Origin: Streptomyces himastatinicus ATCC 53653
Lineage (GTDB): Bacteria; Actinomycetota; Actinomycetes; Streptomycetales; Streptomycetaceae
Direction: 5' to 3'
Assembly (NCBI RefSeq): GCF_000158915.1
Contig: NZ_GG657754.1
Location: 3,936,988 to 3,971,730, forward strand
DNA: 34,743 nucleotides
The position numbers and the translations under genes are program-made. Position 1 is the stretch's first letter; each line of letters starts with the position of its first letter. Positions 1-9,238 of this stretch are shown here, one piece after another. Below the pieces are notes generated by a model. The model did not search any database. It saw only the letters and a program-made list of their open reading frames with translations, and was not told the DNA's origin.

Positions 1-518
1 GGCAGCGGGGTGCTCTGGGTGGTCGAGGAGCCCTTGGGGCGGCGCGGCGGCGCGAACCAGTCGCTGGTCTTGTCGCCGTCGCCCTTGCCGCCCTTGCCGC
101 TCTTCTCGCGGCTCTCGCGGTCCTTGGCGTCCGCGCGCCCCTCCGCGGCCGCCGCGCCCAGCTCCGGGCTGCGGACGGCATCGGGCCGGGGCGTGGCCCC
201 GGTGGGCTCGGCGTCCCCGTCGTCCTCACCGGAGCGGGGTGCGGGCACGCTCTCCCCGTCGACGGTCTTGCGCATGACGACCGGCGGAATGGGCCGCGAA
301 CCCGGGATGTTGATCCGGATGCGGGTCGTCAGAGTGGTTTCGGTCTTCGGATCCTCCGGCTTGGCCGCGGCATCCGCCTCACCGTCACCGATGCCGCCCT
401 GGAGGGCCTCCGGCGACGGGGACAGGCGGGATCCGTACGGCGGGGTGCCCGATGGATACGCGGCACCGCCGCTACCCCCCCGGGCCCCGGAGGACGAACT
501 GTCAGATTCACGGCTCAA
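1..518 (-). CDS. Conserved hypothetical protein, C-terminus cut off by window edge
   Basis: The minus frame from a TTG at 518 stays open to the window edge (about 172 codons). A GGGAG ribosome-binding site lies 8 bases upstream of the TTG, which decided this start. The N-terminus (residues 1-55) is Ser/Gly/Pro-rich and looks disordered. Residues 61-83 form a denser stretch (TTLTTRIRINIPGSRPIPPV) that looks like the conserved core. A Lys/Glu/Gly-rich linker and a DWFAPPRRPKG segment follow near residue 155. No signal peptide or membrane helix is visible in the part present. It lies downstream of mshB and the small membrane gene, separated by 206 bases with a hairpin, so it is probably its own transcription unit. 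I do not recognise a function. Codon use on this strand fits a real gene better than the antisense open frame at 10-537. Confidence 0.6.
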   Translation of the reverse strand, partial: MSRESDSSSSGARGGSGGAAYPSGTPPYGSRLSPSPEALQGGIGDGEADAAAKPEDPKTETTLTTRIRINIPGSRPIPPVVMRKTVDGESVPAPRSGEDDGDAEPTGATPRPDAVRSPELGAAAAEGRADAKDRESREKSGKGGKGDGDKTSDWFAPPRRPKGSSTTQSTPL

Positions 519-673
519 AGCAGGTTCTCCCAGTTAGCTCCGCCGCCCGTCAGACCTCGCGCGGGCGGCTCGGCGGCGCGCACCACCATACTGGGCGTCG
601 CGGTCGCGTACTTGACGGCCGCCCTATGGCCGCACCTTGTGGACCTCGTGCGTCGGCGGAGGACCGTCCGGAG

Positions 674-702
674 CCCCGGGAACATCACGCCGGGTCCCGG
701 GG
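674..702 (-). terminator. GC-rich hairpin downstream of the mshB operon
   Basis: An 8-bp perfect stem (CCCCGGGA at 674-681, TCCCGGGG at 695-702) with a 13-base loop lies about 25 bases past the stop of the DUF6113-like gene. There is no U-tract, which is usual for hairpins in this GC range. It probably ends the mshB transcript, but termination itself is inferred. Confidence 0.4.
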
Positions 703-724
703 ACGTCACGCCGTAAACGTCATG

Positions 725-1093
725 TCATTTACCAAGTCGGGCGGCCAGTGCGCCCGGTTGCGAGACCACCGGCAGGGTGGCACACATCACACCGACGAAC
801 ATGCCGCCCAGCAGGAAGACGTACGAACCCAGGCCCGCACTGAAGAGGAAGTCCCCTTCCGGGCGGGTGCTGGTCAGCAGCAGGACCACCAGCGTCCACG
901 CCCCGGCGGGCAGGCCGCCGCCCATCCGCCGGTCGGTCGCCTTCACGCCGCCGTAGCAGACGGCCGCGAGGCCGAGCAGCGCGAGCAGCAACCCGGCGGG
1001 GAACCAGAGCCCTTGGACCACCGCGCCCGCGATGGCGACCAGGGCCCCGAGGGCGGCGAGCAGCGCGTATCCCGCGAGTCGGGCGACCGTCAT
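725..1093 (-). CDS. Small integral membrane protein (DUF6113-like)
   Basis: The protein has 122 residues with about four hydrophobic helices (roughly 5-25, 28-47, 65-80 and 88-110) and short polar ends. The ATG overlaps the mshB stop by 4 bases (ATGA), so it is very likely co-translated with mshB. Its size, position and sequence resemble the actinobacterial DUF6113 proteins found beside mshB; that name is from memory, not a search. No catalytic motif is visible. The tight coupling suggests a link to mycothiol metabolism or simply shared expression, which is inference. Confidence 0.75.
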   Translation of the reverse strand: MTVARLAGYALLAALGALVAIAGAVVQGLWFPAGLLLALLGLAAVCYGGVKATDRRMGGGLPAGAWTLVVLLLTSTRPEGDFLFSAGLGSYVFLLGGMFVGVMCATLPVVSQPGALAARLGK

Positions 1094-1974
1094 GCCGTCA
1101 CCCCCGCGAACAGGTCGTCCTCGCGCTCCGCTGCCGGCTCGCCCCTGACGAGCCGGTAGTGCTCGTGGACGAACAGCGGCTGGCCCAGGTCGTTGGAGAG
1201 CGCGAAGAACGGCACGTCCACCGCGATCTGGGTGGCGTGGGCGCGCATCGCGGCGGTCTTGGCGTCCGCGTACGCGGTGCCGTCGATCACCGCCGAGACC
1301 TCCGCGTCCGCCACCACGCCCGGTACGTCGTCGGCGGTGGCGACGCCGGGGAAGGGGACCTGATCGCCCGCCGCCCGGAGCCGCGCGAAGCCCTCCTCGA
1401 CGGCCGAGCGCGGCACACAGTTCCAGTAGACCTTGCGGACCTCGTGCGGATCGCCCAGGTCACGGCGGAAGACCGGCTCCGCGGCCAGCTCCGCCGCGCG
1501 CATGGCGACGCGGTGCGCCTGGATGTGGTCGGGGTGCCCGTATCCCCCGTCGGCGTCGTACGCCACCAGGACCTGCGGCCGGATCTCGCGGATCACCGCC
1601 ACCAGGTAGGAGGCGGCCTCGTCGAGGTCGGCCTGCCAGAAACAGTCGGCCCGGCCGTTCTGCGGGGCGCCCATCATGCCCGAATCGCGATATCTGCCCG
1701 GACCGCCGAGGAAGCGGTGGTCCTGGACGCCCAACGCCTTCATGGCCGCGGCGAGTTCACCGATCCGGTGGCTGCCGAGGGTGTCGTCGCGGTCGGCGGT
1801 GAGGTGGGCCAGATCCGCCGGAATGACCTCGCCTTCCTCACCGAGGGTGCAGGTCACCAGGGTGACGTGGGCACCCTCGGCCGCGTACTTGGCCATGGTC
1901 GCGCCGTTGTTGATCGACTCGTCATCCGGATGCGCGTGCACCAGGAGCAGACGACGGGCGGGAAGAACGGTCAT
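1090..1974 (-). CDS. mshB: N-acetyl-GlcN-Ins deacetylase MshB (mycothiol biosynthesis)
   Basis: MshB is a zinc-dependent cytoplasmic deacetylase. It removes the acetyl group from GlcNAc-inositol to give GlcN-inositol, the substrate for cysteine ligation by MshC in mycothiol synthesis. The 294-aa protein has the N-terminal AHPDDE motif (His15, Asp18) and a later HPDH motif with His147. These match the zinc ligands of the LmbE/PIG-L-type deacetylase family, and the length is normal. I chose the ATG at 1974 over the GTG at 1980 because the only upstream purine-rich stretch (TAGG) is 8 bases from the ATG but only 2 from the GTG. It overlaps the following small membrane gene by 4 bases. The LmbE family also includes mycothiol conjugate amidase (Mca), but the short form and the SINNGATMA start favour MshB. 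Confidence 0.9.
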   Translation of the reverse strand: MTVLPARRLLLVHAHPDDESINNGATMAKYAAEGAHVTLVTCTLGEEGEVIPADLAHLTADRDDTLGSHRIGELAAAMKALGVQDHRFLGGPGRYRDSGMMGAPQNGRADCFWQADLDEAASYLVAVIREIRPQVLVAYDADGGYGHPDHIQAHRVAMRAAELAAEPVFRRDLGDPHEVRKVYWNCVPRSAVEEGFARLRAAGDQVPFPGVATADDVPGVVADAEVSAVIDGTAYADAKTAAMRAHATQIAVDVPFFALSNDLGQPLFVHEHYRLVRGEPAAEREDDLFAGVTA

Positions 1975-2069
1975 GCCCACAGCCTACGATTCGCCCACCG
2001 GTGCCCGCGGACCGCGGGCACGGGCCCCCGTGGATCATCGTTCGTGTGTCGCCGGTGGTTCCCGGTAGC

Positions 2070-2264
2070 TCAGAGCTTCACGTCTCCGATCATGTTCGCC
2101 ACATTGGTGGTGAGGTCGTCGATGGTCGGTGCGACCGACGAGCTGGCCAAGTAGAAGCCGAGCAGCACACAGATGAGCGCGTGCGCGGTTTTCAGCCCGG
2201 CCTTGTTGACGAGCATGACGACGATGATCAGCAGCAGCACAGACAACGAGATCGAGAGCGCCAC
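2070..2264 (-). CDS. 64-aa membrane protein
   Basis: The start is GTG, preceded at 6 bases by a full GGAGGTGA ribosome-binding site, so translation is well supported. The protein has one long hydrophobic helix (residues about 2-20), a short basic turn (NKAG), a second helix (about 26-44) and a polar C-terminal tail (IDDLTTNVANMIGDV) that could form an amphipathic helix. I do not recognise a named family. It lies 95 bases upstream of mshB on the same strand and could share its transcript. Function unknown. Confidence 0.75.
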   Translation of the reverse strand: MALSISLSVLLLIIVVMLVNKAGLKTAHALICVLLGFYLASSSVAPTIDDLTTNVANMIGDVKL

Positions 2265-2652
2265 AGCGACTCACCTCCAGGAACACGCGCTCGGACAGAC
2301 AACATATTGATGCCACACGGGGCCTACCCACTATGCGCAATCGATCATAACTATCGGCGCGTGCGCACGAGTCGGTGCACGGGAGCATGACAGGGGCGCA
2401 TGCCTGATCGCACGAACTGGCGCCTGGCCAGGAAGACTTCTCGCTGCTTATCCGCCATCTCCCGGCCACAGAAGCTGGCTTGTTCTCACCCCCAGGACGG
2501 CTGGACCGTGCCCCTGGCAAGAGAAGGCAAGGGCCCCGGGCAAGCGACCGCGCGGGCCGGTCCGGCCTGATCGATACGACACCCTTTGCGGCCCCGACGC
2601 GTGTACCGGTCAGTACGCCCCTCGCGATCTTCAGGACCCGTACGCTCGCCCT
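2265..2652. other. Intergenic region between divergent genes
   Basis: These 388 bases contain no coding frame I can support. The left third is comparatively AT-rich (around 2300-2350) and probably holds the promoter of the 64-aa membrane gene, but I could not match a clear -35/-10 pair. A perfect 13-base palindrome (GGCCGGTCCGGCC, 2555-2567) lies about 90 bases before the peptidase start. Confidence 0.5.
2641..2646 (+). promoter_or_regulatory. Possible -10 element for a leaderless peptidase mRNA
   Basis: TACGCT ends 6 bases before the peptidase ATG at 2653, and no ribosome-binding site precedes that ATG. The spacing fits transcription starting at the ATG itself (leaderless), which is common in Streptomyces. 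No convincing -35 box is visible, so this is tentative. Confidence 0.3.
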
Positions 2653-4812
2653 ATGACCGGACAGCTCTCCTTCCCTCGGCAGCACGCGCGCACCCAGCGC
2701 TTCACGCTCGGAGCGCCCCGGGCCTTCAGCGTGGCCCCCGACGACTCCCGCGTGGTCTTCCTGCGGTCCCGCGGCGGCACCGACCGGGCGGGCCTGCTGT
2801 GGGTGTACGACGTCGCCGGGCAGCGGGAGTACCCGGCCGCCGATCCGGTGGCCCTGCTCGGCGGCGCGGACGAGGAACTGTCCGCCGAGGAGCGGGCGCG
2901 CCGCGAGCGCAGCCGCGAGGGGTCGGCCGGGGTGGTCGGCTACGCGGTGGACCAGGCCGTCGAAACGGCGGCCTTCGCCCTCTCCGGGCGGCTGTTCGTC
3001 TCCGATCTGACCGGCGGCGAGTCCCGTGAACTGCCCGCTCCGGGTCCCGTCGTGGACCCGCGCCCCTCCCCCGACGGCCGCCATGTCGCCTATGTGGCGG
3101 GCGGCGCGCTGCGCGTCACGGGAGGAGGGGGACGGCGACCGGGCGCTCGCCGAACCTAAGCCGACACCGTCACCTACGGTCTCGCGGAGTTCATCGCGGC
3201 CGAGGAGATGGACCGTACGCGCGGCTTCTGGTGGTCCCCGGACAGCGATGCCCTGCTGGTCGCCCGCGCCGACGACGCCCCCGTACGCCGCTGGTGGATC
3301 GCCGACCCCGCCCACCCCGGCCAGGCACCCACCGAGGTCGCCTACCCGGCCGCCGGCACCGCCGACGCCGAGGTGCGGCTCGTCCTGCTGGGCCTGGACG
3401 GCTCCCGTACGGAGATCGAGTGGGACCGGCAGCGCTACCCCTACCTGGCCCGGGTGCACTGGTCGGCCTACGGTCCGCCGCTGCTCCTCGTCCAGGCCCG
3501 GGACCAGCGCAGTCAGCTCTACCTGGCCGTGGACACCGAGAGCGGACGGACCAGCACCGTGCACGCCGACGAGGACGCGGTATGGCTGGATCTCTTCCCC
3601 GGCGTGCCCGCCTGGACCCCCGACGGGCGGCTCGTCCGGATCGCGGACGAGGGCGGCGCCCGGGCCCTGATGGTCGGCGACCGCAAGCTCACCTCCGGCG
3701 CCCTCCAGGTGCGCGCGGTCCTCTCCGTCGGCGATGACGACGTGCTGTTCTCCGCCGCCCCCGGCGCCGAGGCCGCGCTGCCCGACCGGCCCGGCGAGAT
3801 CGACGTCCACCGCGCCTGGTTCCGCGGCAGCGGCGACCAGGGCGGCTGGGAACCGGTCGGCAAGCGGCCCTTCCCTGCCGTGCACTCCGCCGTGCGCGGC
3901 GACCGGCTCATCGTGCTCAGCCACGCCGGGACGGAGCGGCCCGGTGCCCGCGTGGAGCTGCTGCGGGCCGCGGACCACGGGGCGGGCGAGACGGTCGCCG
4001 AGATCGCCTCGTACGCCGAGACCCCCGTCATCACCGCACGCCCGCAGCTCACCTTCGCGGGCAAGAACGACATCCCCTGCGCGGTGCTCCTGCCGACCGG
4101 ATACAGCGAGGGCGACGGGCCGCTGCCGGTCCTGATGGACCCGTACGGCGGACCGCACGGCCAGCGCGTGGTCGCCGCCCACAACGCGTACGTCACCTCG
4201 CAGTGGTTCGCCGACCAGGGGTTCGCGGTGATCGTCGCCGACGGGCGCGGCAGCCCCGGGCGCTCCCCCGCCTGGGAGAAGGCCGTCCGCGACGACCTCG
4301 CGGCCGTCACCCTGGAGGACCAGGTCGAGGCCCTCACCGCGCTCGCCGGGCGCTACCCGCTGGACCTCGGCCGGGTCGCCATCCGCGGCTGGTCCTACGG
4401 CGGCTACCTCGCCGGGCTCGCCGCGCTGCGCCGCCCCGACGTCTTCCACGCGGCGGTGGTCGGCGCGCCGGTCACCGACTGGCGGCTGTACGACACCCAC
4501 TACACCGAGCGCTATCTGGGCCACCCCGACGAGCAGCCCGCGGTGTACGCGGCGAACTCGCTGGTGACGGACGAAGGGCTGTCCGGCGCCGCGGAGGGCC
4601 CGGCCCGGCCGATGATGATCATCCACGGGCTGGCGGACGACAACGTGGTCGTCGCCCACTCGCTGCGGCTCTCCTCGGCGCTGCTGGCCGCCGGGCACCC
4701 CCATGAGGTGCTGCCGCTGTCCGGGGTCACCCATATGACCCCGCAGGAGCAGGTCGCCGAGAACCTGCTCCTGCTCCAGGTCGACTTCCTGAAGCGGTCG
4801 CTGGGGATCTAG
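2653..4812 (+). CDS. S9 family peptidase (DPP IV / prolyl oligopeptidase type), frame broken by two compensating indels
   Basis: This is a serine peptidase of the S9 alpha/beta-hydrolase clan, probably cytoplasmic (no signal peptide), that would release short peptides. An N-terminal beta-propeller region (about 1-450) has WSPDSD and SPDGR-type blade motifs. The catalytic domain has GWSYGG (Ser581), HGLADDN (Asp662) and GVTHM (His694). Full length is 719 residues, normal for the family. The frame is interrupted. The codons after RVT at about 3115-3120 shift to another frame through EEGDGDRALAEP, then meet an in-frame TAA at 3157-3159, and the original frame resumes at DTVTYGLAEF. Removing one G in the G-rich run at 3121-3131 and adding one G after 3157 restores a continuous protein. 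The first ATG in frame after the lesion is at 3208. Either this is a two-indel sequencing error or the gene is inactivated. It converges on the next gene with a 10-base gap. Confidence 0.85.
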
Positions 4813-4822
4813 CGTCCCCGGC

Positions 4823-5905
4823 TCACCAGCCAGGCGGCGGGGACGGCGGAGGCGGCGGGGCCGTGGGCGGGGCGGACGGCGGAGGCGGTGCGTAACCCGG
4901 CGGAGCGGCGGGCGGCGGGGCGTATCCGCCGCCGTAGCCGTCGTAACCGCCGTAGCCCGCCGCCCCGTACGCCGGGGCCGGGGTGTCCGCCTCGCCCCGC
5001 CGCGCCAGCACGAGCAGCGCCACCAGCCCCACGAGCAGTTCGAAGAACGCGGTCAGCACCGACAGCACCCCGGCGGTCGGCAGATCGTCGAGGTGCTCGA
5101 CGTACTCCAGCTTGATGTAGAGCGAGACCGTGCTCACCCCGGTCGCCAGCACCAGCACCGCGGTCACCATCCCCAGCGGCCGCGACAGCGGGGCGCGGCC
5201 CAGCGCGGCGGCGGCCGCCACCAGGCAGAGCGCGACAAGAGCCCAGGCCTGCCAGGCGGAGGGCGGTGAGAGCAGTGTGACCAGGCTGTGCTTGCCGGTC
5301 AGCTGGTACTTGTACATGCCCCACTCGGCCTTCTGCGCCCAGTAGATCTGCCAGGCGCCGAGGACCGCCCCCGAGGCCCCCAGCAGCAGCGCCCCGACCA
5401 TCGCGGCCCCCGGCCCCGGCCGCGCGGGCGGCTGGTCGGCGGGCGCCGCGGCGTACCCGTCGGCGGGCCGCCGGGCCGCGGCAACGGTGGCCAGCAGCAG
5501 CACCCCGAGCACCACCCCGGCCCAGGCGGTCAGATTGGCCCGCGTCTTCAGGTCGTCGGGGATGCCCTGCATCCAGTCCGCGTTCAGGTTCCACAGGCTC
5601 GGCAGCCGCAGCACCACGGTGACGGCCGCGACGGTACCGAGCGCCCCCGCGGCGGCCGGTGAGCGCAGCGCGGCGATCCCGGCGACGACGCAGAGCACGA
5701 GCAGGACCAGATCGAAGAGGGAGGAGCCGAAGAGGCTCCCCGAGGCCCGGAACGGCATTCCGGACCATGTCCACCACAGATGGCTCGCCTTGTCCGCCTT
5801 GTCCAGGTCCCGGACGATCCACGCCAGTGAGATCATTCCGAGCACCGCGCAGACGAGTGCGCCGAAAACACGCGCTCCGCGTGTGAGTATCCGTCCCTGC
5901 CCCAT
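4823..5905 (-). CDS. Polytopic membrane protein with Pro/Gly/Tyr-rich tail
   Basis: The 360-residue protein has about eight predicted membrane helices. These include one near residues 10-32 (GARVFGALVCAVLGMISLAW) and pairs around 60-82, 120-145, 165-200, 215-240 and 260-300. The C-terminal 55-60 residues are a low-complexity Pro/Tyr/Gly tail (repeats of GYGG, APPP) ending in PPGW, probably cytoplasmic and disordered. The open frame extends upstream to 6013, but I chose the ATG at 5905 because the extension is Arg-rich and unlike a membrane-protein N-terminus, and a G/A-rich stretch lies about 11 bases upstream. No transporter or enzyme motif is recognised. It is divergent from the bldK-like operon and convergent with the peptidase gene. 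Confidence 0.75.
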   Translation of the reverse strand: MGQGRILTRGARVFGALVCAVLGMISLAWIVRDLDKADKASHLWWTWSGMPFRASGSLFGSSLFDLVLLVLCVVAGIAALRSPAAAGALGTVAAVTVVLRLPSLWNLNADWMQGIPDDLKTRANLTAWAGVVLGVLLLATVAAARRPADGYAAAPADQPPARPGPGAAMVGALLLGASGAVLGAWQIYWAQKAEWGMYKYQLTGKHSLVTLLSPPSAWQAWALVALCLVAAAAALGRAPLSRPLGMVTAVLVLATGVSTVSLYIKLEYVEHLDDLPTAGVLSVLTAFFELLVGLVALLVLARRGEADTPAPAYGAAGYGGYDGYGGGYAPPPAAPPGYAPPPPSAPPTAPPPPPSPPPGW

Positions 5906-6356
5906 AGCCGTAGGTTTCCCCCACCTCGCACCCCGGGCAACCATCGCGAGGCGAAGAAGTACGCGGATCGTGACCAACCGGATGACGCGGCGGGTAACCG
6001 GCCGAGGCGACATGGCGCACCCCGGCCGGTCTACGGCACCCGCACGGCCGTACGCGGTTCAGCCTGGCGCGTCCGCATATCGGTGCGGCGTCAGCCGAGT
6101 TGCCTGTGCGTTAACGCGGTTCCTCCCCAGCAATCACGCTTTGTCACCACTCCGCGATCACTGTCAAGCACGCCCGTACCTCGATCTGCAAAATGTTCGC
6201 TCAAGACTCCGAAGCCGGGCACATCCGCTCTTGCCCGCCTCTTGACCCGGCTGTGAATACGTTGCGACAGTCCGCTCAACCCGCCACAACGCGGGTAGAT
6301 AGACCTGAGTTGACGGTTTGTGCGACGGGGCGGATCACCATGGGGGGCGCTACGCG
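5906..6356. other. Divergent intergenic region upstream of the bldK-like operon
   Basis: There are 451 bases between divergent genes. The region is less GC-rich from about 6110 to 6320. A TTGACG at 6310-6315 followed after 17 bases by GATCAC is a weak candidate promoter for the operon. A 6-bp inverted repeat, ACCCGC and GCGGGT around 6279-6296, lies just upstream of it. Minus-strand promoters for the membrane protein must also lie here but are not obvious. The short minus-strand open frame at 6091-6369 is not convincing. Confidence 0.4.
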
Positions 6357-7370
6357 ATGACGACTCCATCCCAGCTCACCGTGGCCGGGAAGACCGCACC
6401 GGCCGGGGAGGACGGACCGGGCGGGCAGCCGGCCGGCTTATCGCCGCGCCAGCTGATGTGGCGACGCTTCAAGCGTGACCGGACGGGGGTGATCTCCGCC
6501 TGTGTCGTGCTGTTCTTCTTCGCCGTCGCCGTGCTGGCCCCGGTGATCTCCTCGCTGTACGGCAAGGACCCGTACACGACGTACGGCCTCGACCGGCCGG
6601 AGCTGCTGGATCCGCTCACCGGCTATCCGATGAAGCCCAACGGCGGCATCGACGGCGAGTTCTGGTTCGGCATCGAGCCCAAACTCGGCCGGGACGTGCT
6701 GACGCAGCTGGTGTACGGCATCCGCACCTCGCTGCTGATCGGGCTGGCCGCCACGCTGCTGTCCACGCTCACCGGCATCGTCATCGGCGTCGTCGCGGGC
6801 TATCTGGGCGGGCGCACGGACTACTTCCTGGGGCGGCTGATCGATCTGCTGCTGTCCTTTCCGCAGCAGCTGTTCTTCGTCGCCTTCATGCCGGTGGTCA
6901 CCGCGCTGTTCGTCAGCCCGCAGAAGGAGACCCCCACCTATTTCCGGGTGACGGCCCTGGTCACGGTGTTGTGGCTGCTGGGCTGGATGCAGCTGGCCCG
7001 GCTGCTGCGCGGTCAGGTGCTGTCGCTGCGGGAGCGCGAGTTCGTCGAGGCCGCGAAGGTGACGGGGGCCTCGCCGTGGCGGATCGTCCGCAAGGAGCTG
7101 CTGCCCAATCTGGGCACGCCGATCCTGGTGCAGTCGACCCTGATGCTGCCCAACTTCGTGACGACGGAGGCGGCCCTGTCGTTCCTCGGCGTCGGAGTGG
7201 TCGAGCCGACCCCCGACTGGGGCCGGATGTTCGCCAAGGGCGCCAACTTCTACGAGGGCGACATCACCTACATGTTCTTCCCCGGCATCGCCATGGTGAT
7301 CTTCGTCGTCGCCTTCAACCTGCTCGGGGACTCGGTCCGGGACGCCATGGACCCGAAGACCACGCGTTGA
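6357..7370 (+). CDS. bldKA: Oligopeptide ABC transporter permease, BldKA-like (OppC/DppC type)
   Basis: This is an inner-membrane permease subunit of a peptide importer. It has 337 residues. The N-terminal cytoplasmic stretch and MWRRFKRDRTG lead into the first helix (about 46-66), followed by an extracytoplasmic loop typical of OppC (about 70-115). The remaining helices follow, with the EAA coupling motif at about 231-250 (EAAKVTGASPWRIVRKELLP). The start is ATG with a GGGGGG stretch 9 bases upstream. Codon 28 (6438-6440) is TTA, the rare leucine codon read by bldA tRNA, so translation may depend on bldA. It is the first gene of a five-gene operon whose order (permease, lipoprotein, permease, two ATPases) matches bldK of S. 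coelicolor. Known of the family: BldK imports an oligopeptide signal needed for aerial growth. The orthology is inferred from gene order and size, not alignment. Confidence 0.75.
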   Translation: MTTPSQLTVAGKTAPAGEDGPGGQPAGLSPRQLMWRRFKRDRTGVISACVVLFFFAVAVLAPVISSLYGKDPYTTYGLDRPELLDPLTGYPMKPNGGIDGEFWFGIEPKLGRDVLTQLVYGIRTSLLIGLAATLLSTLTGIVIGVVAGYLGGRTDYFLGRLIDLLLSFPQQLFFVAFMPVVTALFVSPQKETPTYFRVTALVTVLWLLGWMQLARLLRGQVLSLREREFVEAAKVTGASPWRIVRKELLPNLGTPILVQSTLMLPNFVTTEAALSFLGVGVVEPTPDWGRMFAKGANFYEGDITYMFFPGIAMVIFVVAFNLLGDSVRDAMDPKTTR

Positions 7371-7424
7371 CCAGCACCACCCTTCCGTCCGACGAGCTCC
7401 AGCGAGGCAGGTGCATCGACCACC

Positions 7425-9212
7425 ATGACGTTGAACAGCAGGCGCAGAGCACGCAGTTACGCCGTCGCCCTGGCCGCGGGGGCGCTGGCGCTCTCGGCGT
7501 GCAGCAGCGGGGGCGGCTCGGCCCCCAAGGAGTCCAAGGAGCCGGAGATGAAGGCCCAGGGGATCACCCTGGGCAGCGCCGCCGACTCCACCGGGCCCGC
7601 CAAGGAGCTGCCGGGCGCGAAGAAGGGCGGCACGGTGTCGGTGCTCCAGCGCGACGCGTTCGAGCACCTGGATCCTGGCCAGATCTATGTCAGCGATGAG
7701 CTGATCATGCAGACCCTCTACAACCGGACGCTGACGAACTACCGGATCGACGACAAGACCGGGAAGGTCAAGCTGGTCGGCGATCTGGCGACCGACACCG
7801 GGAAGTCCTCCGACGGCGGCCGGACGTGGACGTACACGCTCAAGGACGGGCTGAAGTTCGAGGACGGTACGCCGATCACCTCCAAGGACGTCCGGCACGC
7901 CGTGGAGCGGCTCTACGCGCCGTTCGAGACCAGCGGACCGACGTACCTTCAGCAGTGGCTCTCGGGCGAGGGCCAGAAGTACCGCAAGGCGCTGCCGGAC
8001 GGTCCGTACAAGGGCAAGCACCTGCCGAAGACGGTGCTGGACACGCCGGACGAGAAGACGGTCGTCTTCCACTTCGACCAGCCGCGGGCCGAGGTGCCGT
8101 TCGCCGTGGCGATGCCGAACATCGGCGCGGTGCCGCCGGGCAAGGACACCAAGGAGAAGTACGACAAGGCGCCGCTGGCCAGCGGTCCGTACAAGATCAA
8201 GAACTTTAAGCCGGGCAAGGGCATCCAGTTCGTCAAGAACGATCAGTGGGACCCCAAGACCGATCCGATACGCCATCAGTACGTGAACACCTTCGATGTC
8301 TCCTTCGGCCATCAGTGGGTGGACTCCACCCGCCGCCTGGTGGCCGACAAGGGCGCCGACAAGAACGGCATGACCTGGACCAACGCCGTCGATCCCTCGC
8401 AGATCTCGGCGGTCCTCAAGAACAAGGACGCGATGGCCCGGTCGATGACCGAGACCCAGCCCTATGTGGACGTCGTCTCGATCAATACGGACCGGGTCAA
8501 GAACAAGAAGGTGCGCGAGGCGATCGCCTGGGCCTTCCCCAGCGGTCAGTACCTCCAGCAGTTCGGCGGCCCCAAGGGCGGTGAGATCGCGGGCGGTCTG
8601 GTCGGCCCGACGCTCAAGGGCTACAACCCCGACTTCGATCCGTTCCAGAAGAAGAAGTACCCCGGCGGCAACGCCAAGAAGGCCAAGGAGCTGCTGAAGG
8701 AGGCGGGCGAGGAGGGGTACGAGCTGGTCTACGCGTACGGCAACGGCGACACCCACCAGGACGCCTCGGTCGTCGTCCAGCAGGCCCTGGAGCGGGCCGG
8801 GTTCACGGTCCAGAAGAAGGAGATCGACCAGACCACCTACTACACCCAGATCGGGAAGGTGGACAACAAGTACGACCTCTACCGGTCCTCCTGGTCCGCC
8901 GACTGGCCCTCCGCCTCGACCGTCGTTCCTCCGGTGTACGGCGGAAAGAACGTCTACAACGACTCGGCGAACTACAGCCATCTGAACGTCCCGGCGGTCA
9001 ACAAGGAGATCGACCGGGTCGCCAGGGTCGGCGACCTCAACCGGGCCACCTCGGAGTGGATGAAGCTCGGCGAGAAGGTCCTGACCGACGAGATACCGGC
9101 GGTCCCGACCTTCTACAACCGGCTGTTCACCCTCTGGGGCTCCGGCATCAACGGGACGAAGTGGAACCCGATCTACGGGGCCGTGGACCCGACGGCCGTC
9201 TTCATCAAGTAG
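7425..9212 (+). CDS. bldKB: Oligopeptide-binding lipoprotein, BldKB-like (SBP_bac_5)
   Basis: This is the extracellular solute-binding lipoprotein of the importer and delivers peptide to the permeases. It has 595 residues. A basic N-terminus (SRRRARS) and hydrophobic stretch end in the lipobox LSAC with Cys26 as lipidation site, followed by a Ser/Gly linker. The mature part has the family 5 solute-binding fold signature: GGTVSVLQRDAFEHLDPGQ near the N-terminus, WTYTLKDGLKFEDGTPIT around 140 and ASGPYKI around 250. The length fits BldKB-type proteins and exceeds typical OppA. It lies 54 bases after bldKA and is followed by a strong intercistronic hairpin before bldKC. The N-terminal Arg pairs could allow Tat export, but the motif is weak. 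Confidence 0.8.
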   Translation: MTLNSRRRARSYAVALAAGALALSACSSGGGSAPKESKEPEMKAQGITLGSAADSTGPAKELPGAKKGGTVSVLQRDAFEHLDPGQIYVSDELIMQTLYNRTLTNYRIDDKTGKVKLVGDLATDTGKSSDGGRTWTYTLKDGLKFEDGTPITSKDVRHAVERLYAPFETSGPTYLQQWLSGEGQKYRKALPDGPYKGKHLPKTVLDTPDEKTVVFHFDQPRAEVPFAVAMPNIGAVPPGKDTKEKYDKAPLASGPYKIKNFKPGKGIQFVKNDQWDPKTDPIRHQYVNTFDVSFGHQWVDSTRRLVADKGADKNGMTWTNAVDPSQISAVLKNKDAMARSMTETQPYVDVVSINTDRVKNKKVREAIAWAFPSGQYLQQFGGPKGGEIAGGLVGPTLKGYNPDFDPFQKKKYPGGNAKKAKELLKEAGEEGYELVYAYGNGDTHQDASVVVQQALERAGFTVQKKEIDQTTYYTQIGKVDNKYDLYRSSWSADWPSASTVVPPVYGGKNVYNDSANYSHLNVPAVNKEIDRVARVGDLNRATSEWMKLGEKVLTDEIPAVPTFYNRLFTLWGSGINGTKWNPIYGAVDPTAVFIK

Positions 9213-9238
9213 CCGCTGGTCCCAGCTCGATCAGGAGC

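Noticed and set aside
10..537. Plus-strand open frame at the left edge
   Set aside because: The minus frame has a ribosome-binding site, better codon bias and a coherent conserved segment; both cannot be coding.
515..709. 64-codon minus frame between the left-edge gene and the DUF6113-like gene
   Set aside because: Arg-rich, no ribosome-binding site, and runs through the terminator hairpin.
2035..4734. 899-codon open frame antisense to the peptidase
   Set aside because: Its protein is Arg/Gly/Val/Asp-rich without domains and mirrors the codon positions of the real gene; typical high-GC shadow.
6065..6286. Two AdpA-like sites (6065-6074 plus, 6277-6286 minus) upstream of the bldK-like operon
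   Set aside because: Each has one mismatch to TGGCSNGWWY; at this GC content such matches in 450 bases are expected by chance.
6091..6369. 92-codon minus open frame upstream of bldKA
   Set aside because: Its start lies inside bldKA, the composition is not coding-like, and it covers the expected promoter region.
6438..8981. Long minus-strand open frame opposite bldKA and bldKB
   Set aside because: Low-complexity, no start context, and lies wholly across two well-supported genes.
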